NCBI GenBank assembly: GCA_018697195.1
Contig: CM031857.1
Location: forward strand, 63,122,069-63,186,068
DNA from: Certhia americana
Lineage: Eukaryota; Chordata; Aves; Passeriformes; Certhiidae
Direction of reading: 5' to 3'
Length of the DNA stretch: 64,000 nucleotides
Below are positions 61,201-64,000 of this stretch, piece after piece. The notes below the pieces were generated by a model. It searched no databases, was not told the DNA's origin, and saw only the letters and a list, made by a program, of their open reading frames with translations. The translations under genes and the position numbers were made by a program. The first letter of the stretch is position 1, and each line of letters begins with the position of its first letter.

Positions 61201-62330
61201 TAATAAATGAATTGGCACTCTTTCAGATGTAAAAAATGATCACAGCTTCTCAAGGGCATCGGAAACCCTGAAGCATAAGACACCAGTAAATACAAAAAGC
61301 AAAGGCAGCATGGACAGTGATATATTTGCAAGCACTGCGGGTGAGCCAACACTTTCAAACTGCTGAGGCTAACAAAACAAGGGCAGTGAACTCCCAAAAT
61401 GGTAAAAGCACCTGCAGTAAGAAGCTGTGCTTGAGTGCTGTTGCACAAACATGTCCACTACTAAAAAAAAGTAGAAAGGGTGTAGGTTTATCACCCCTCC
61501 TGCTACTATATTTCAAGATATGTTTGTACATTTAAAATTTCATGAGCAGTATTAATAATTTATCTTTCTCTTGTCCATTAATTTTCTAACACTAGACTTT
61601 GAAAACAAGAGGCATGGAGAAGATATATCCTCTCCCTCCTGTACAGTTACCTACAGAATGTTCACTTCTGTTTCCCTGTAGAACTGCTGTCATTAGCAAT
61701 ATTTAATCTGGCTAGGAAAAATGGTTACAAGTTCTTAAGTCAAAACCAATATGCCCCTGTCCTGGCACATCTCTCCAGAGACAAGATTTCTGCAAGCGGC
61801 TCCATTTAGAAAACATTTGGCTTACATAAGGCAGGACAGCTCTACACTAACACTCAGGCACTGAAAGGCTTTCACGGCATAGTTGAGCTGCACTATGTAC
61901 TTCTACAGACACTAAACTAAATGATTGCAAATGGCTGTTAAAGTGGCCAGAAAACTGCCCTTCCTCACGTTGTCAAACAAAAGAAAAACACATGGCATGC
62001 TTCTTTTTTTCCAGAATTCTAAAACGTTGGTGCTCAATAGCTGTCCATCTCACACTGCCACATGTTCCAGTGTTAGCCAGCACATGAACAACAAGCTCCA
62101 ATAAGCAACGTGCAAAACCACAGAATGCAGTGAGTTGTGCTAAAATCGTCTTCTCCTGAACTCTCTGCTGTTTAATATCATGCAGCTGGCATCCTCTTGC
62201 TGAATGCACAAGAGCTTTTGAATAAGAAGGTAGAAAGGAAGAGGAAGAGAAACTTCCTTGGAGTCTGGCATTCTTCCAGAAAGCCAGGAAGAAAATTCTC
62301 AGCATGTAAACACTATAAAGGAAAGTGAAT

Positions 62331-62410
62331 GACAAAACAAAATGCACAATTGGGCTGATAAGTTCTGAATAATGAAACAAAACACATAATTATGCTGATA
62401 AGTTCTAAAT
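62331..62410. repeat. Imperfect two-copy 40-bp tandem duplication
   Basis: The unit at about 62331-62370 is repeated at 62371-62410 with period 40. Both copies share 'gctgataagttct' (62354-62366 and 62394-62406) and a preceding 'aaacaaaa'. There are several mismatches between them, so the duplication is not recent. Confidence 0.88.
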
Positions 62411-62940
62411 ATATGGCATTCTTGGTCTAACTACATGACACTTGCACCTCACTTATGAGTCCTACAACTCATGCGAGAGGAAATTAGAACTTTATTCATC
62501 AAAAAGTGAAATGTAACTTCACATAAACATATGGTTCAATGGAAACACAAGCAGCGAGATGAACTTGCTACCAGTAAAAAATGACAAAAAAACTGAAAAA
62601 AAAGCTGAGCTACGTTATATCTAACCTTATCCATCTTTAAGTGACCCAAGGAAAAATATTATAGCCTCAAACAAGCAGTCACAGTTTAGAAAAGAAACTA
62701 CAAAATTATTGTGAAATTAATTTTTTTTATTCAAAATGTGAAGGAAAAAATATTAAACAAAAATGGTTTTACTTTCATTCCATGAGGATAATAACTTAGA
62801 CAGTGATCTCTCCTGAAGTGTACCCATCGGATCCAAAAACAGAAACTAGTTTTGTAACTATTATGCTATCTATTTATATGAAGAATTCATTGGGTTCAAG
62901 AAATAAACAAAATCATTAATAACCTGAATTTAATTTTGTA
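62411..62940. other. Non-coding spacer before an LTR
   Basis: AT-rich sequence. No gene or repeat was recognised. Confidence 0.5.
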
Positions 62941-63184
62941 TGTTTTATCTGGGATAGAGTTAATTATCTTCACAGTAGACTGTATGGTGCTATGTTCTGG
63001 ATTTCTGACCAAAACACTGTTGATAACACCCACATGTCCTACATATTTCTAAGCAGTGCTTGCACAGCCTCAGGACATCTGCTTCTCACACCACCCCACC
63101 TCACCAATGAGGATGGGGGTACAGAAGAAGTTGGGAGGGGATACAGCTGACACTAAACTGACTGAAGGGATCTTCCATACAGCA

Positions 63185-63192
63185 TGATGTCA
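63185..63192 (+). promoter_or_regulatory. CRE-like site in the LTR (CpG-decayed)
   Basis: TGATGTCA is one base away from the palindromic CRE TGACGTCA and is flanked symmetrically as GCATGA-TG-TCATGC (63182-63195). The difference is the C-to-T change expected at a methylated CpG. It lies 9 bp upstream of the TATA box. Confidence 0.55.
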
Positions 63193-63201
63193 TGCTCAGC
63201 A

Positions 63202-63207
63202 TATAAA
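63202..63207 (+). promoter_or_regulatory. TATA box of the LTR promoter
   Basis: TATAAA in the context 'ctcagcatataaacc', the position where this LTR family keeps its promoter. It marks the likely U3/R boundary some 25-30 bp downstream. Activity is unknown. Confidence 0.6.
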
Positions 63208-63547
63208 CCTTGAGGTAGAAGAAGGAAAGGGGGACATTCAGAGTGATGGCATCTGTTTTCCCAAATCCCATGTGGCACATGGAGCCCTGTGTGCCTGGAG
63301 ATGGGCAAACACTCACCCACCCACAGGATGTGGTGAATGAATTCCTTGTTTTGCTTTGCTTGTGTGAGAGGCTTTTGCTCTCCTGTGAAACTAAATTTAT
63401 CACAATCTACGAGTTTTCTCACTTTAACCCTTTGGTTTCACTTCTCCCATCCCACTCTTGGGGAGTGATCAAATGACTGTGTGGGGCTGAGCTGCCTGCT
63501 GGGGTTAAACCATAACCATCTTTTAATTATTCTGAAAACAGGTAAAC

Positions 63548-63600
63548 CTTTTTGGTTTTTTGGTTTGTTTTTTTTTTGTTTGTTTGTTTTTTTTTCCTTT
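63548..63600 (+). repeat. T/G-rich tract beside the LTR
   Basis: TTTGG, TTTG and long T runs begin 30 bp after the LTR end. On the minus strand this is a CAAA/CCAAA tract, like the one to the left of the LTR at 34 kb. Confidence 0.9.
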
Positions 63601-64000
63601 ATTATAATACAACCCCTTTTGTTTCATAAGTGGTTTTCTTTATTTTCAAGTCACCTTTGATGGTGGGGAGGAAGACAGATTCAAATTTAGAGGGAGTTTA
63701 GATGTAGTTTCAGCTACTAAGTGAAGCCAATAGCTTTAGCCATTTTTGAGGTGTACGCTGCTTTGTAATTCAGACATACAAAAAATGTTAACATTTTTAA
63801 GAAAAAATGTGTACATAAGGAAGCAAAATAAATCTGTTTAGTGTGGATGTTGCAAGAGAGCAGAAAATCAAGAACACCCTAAGTAGCTCAGAGTTGTTCC
63901 AGCTGAATCTATACTTAACGCTCTTAGAACACAACTCCATGTTCTGTCCGATCCATGTGTCCTATTTCCTGTCTAGGTTTATCAGGACACCAACAAGAGG
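63601..64000. other. Non-coding stretch, nothing recognised
   Basis: AT-rich sequence to the window edge with no gene or repeat recognised. Confidence 0.5.

Larger units (their letters stand above)
59003..62330. other. Non-coding stretch, mostly single-copy in appearance
   Basis: No gene was recognised. It has a T run at 60410-60431, an A-rich/CAAA tract at 60754-60794 and a strong candidate conserved element at about 60900-61200. The 135-codon minus frame at 61973-62380 has no known similarity. Confidence 0.55.
62941..63518 (+). mobile_element. Old LTR of an endogenous retrovirus (ERVK/ERVL-type, avian)
   Basis: About 578 bp, collinear with a common songbird LTR family. It begins 'tgttttatctgggatagagt' then 'taattatcttc'. 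It continues with 'gaagttgggaggggatacag' near 63129-63148, a CRE-like site and a TATA box (63202-63207). The U5-like part has 'ctacgagttttctcacttta', 'cttctcccatcccactcttg' and 'gggagtgatcaaatg', and it ends 'ggggttaaaccataacca'. These blocks fix plus orientation. Only one CpG remains, where relatives are CpG-rich, so the copy is old and methylation-decayed. No retroviral genes flank it and no clear target-site duplication was found, so it is probably a solo LTR with eroded flanks. The frames of 77-100 codons inside it are artefacts. Confidence 0.85.

Noticed and set aside
61973..62380. 135-codon minus-strand open frame
   Set aside because: No similarity recognised, and it runs through the 40-bp tandem duplication. 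Treated as chance.
1..64000. CRISPR arrays, operons, bacterial or phage systems
   Set aside because: No regularly spaced direct repeats, no dense coding and vertebrate-type repeats throughout, so prokaryotic features do not apply.

Overview
The window looks like AT-rich, non-coding nuclear DNA from a bird, most likely a passerine. The case rests on repeats. There are several CR1 non-LTR retrotransposon copies, some with the avian CR1 3' end (ATTCTATG-type octamers after a 'ggtcccttccaacc' block). There are also endogenous-retrovirus LTRs of types I recognise from songbird genomes. I recognise no protein-coding exon, rRNA, tRNA or CRISPR array. All open frames are short (longest about 145 codons), and those with recognisable similarity are CR1 reverse-transcriptase remnants. 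I cannot tell whether the window is intergenic or lies inside a very long intron.

Layout. 1-2.2 kb: a very old, degenerate CR1 on the minus strand (890-1660) and a short plus-strand CR1 tail (2080-2183). 2.2-15.3 kb: apparently single-copy DNA with an A-rich tract at 10.36 kb. 15.3-17.4 kb: a GC-richer repeat island made of a 1.3-kb 5'-truncated CR1 (minus strand), a candidate decayed LTR and a G/T-rich tract. 17.4-32.9 kb: single-copy DNA broken by homopolymers and microsatellites, including a 90-bp T-rich tract at 21.2 kb. 32.9-34.8 kb: a small ERV-like fragment, an A/C-rich tract, then a complete solo LTR (34061-34824) bounded by TG...CA and a 5-bp target-site duplication GTGAC. 34.8-58.8 kb: mostly single-copy DNA with CR1 pieces at 43.2 and 44.1 kb and a possible one at 41.1 kb. 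58.8-59.0 kb: a CR1 3' end. 62.9-63.5 kb: a second, much older LTR with a TATA box and a CRE-like site, followed by a T/G-rich tract.

No genes act together here, so the content is evolutionary and possibly regulatory. The solo LTR at 34 kb keeps about 22 CpGs while the LTR at 63 kb keeps about one, which suggests very different ages. Several repeat-free stretches dense in homeodomain-like AT motifs (near 7.3, 17.7, 40.5, 44.2, 49.5, 53.6, 57.8 and 61.0 kb) read like conserved non-coding elements, but only an alignment can show that. Recurrent CAAA/CCAAA-type tracts occur in both orientations and lie against each of the three LTR or LTR-like blocks. I found no convincing undescribed biological system; the best leads are the LTR promoters, the tract-LTR association and the candidate conserved elements.
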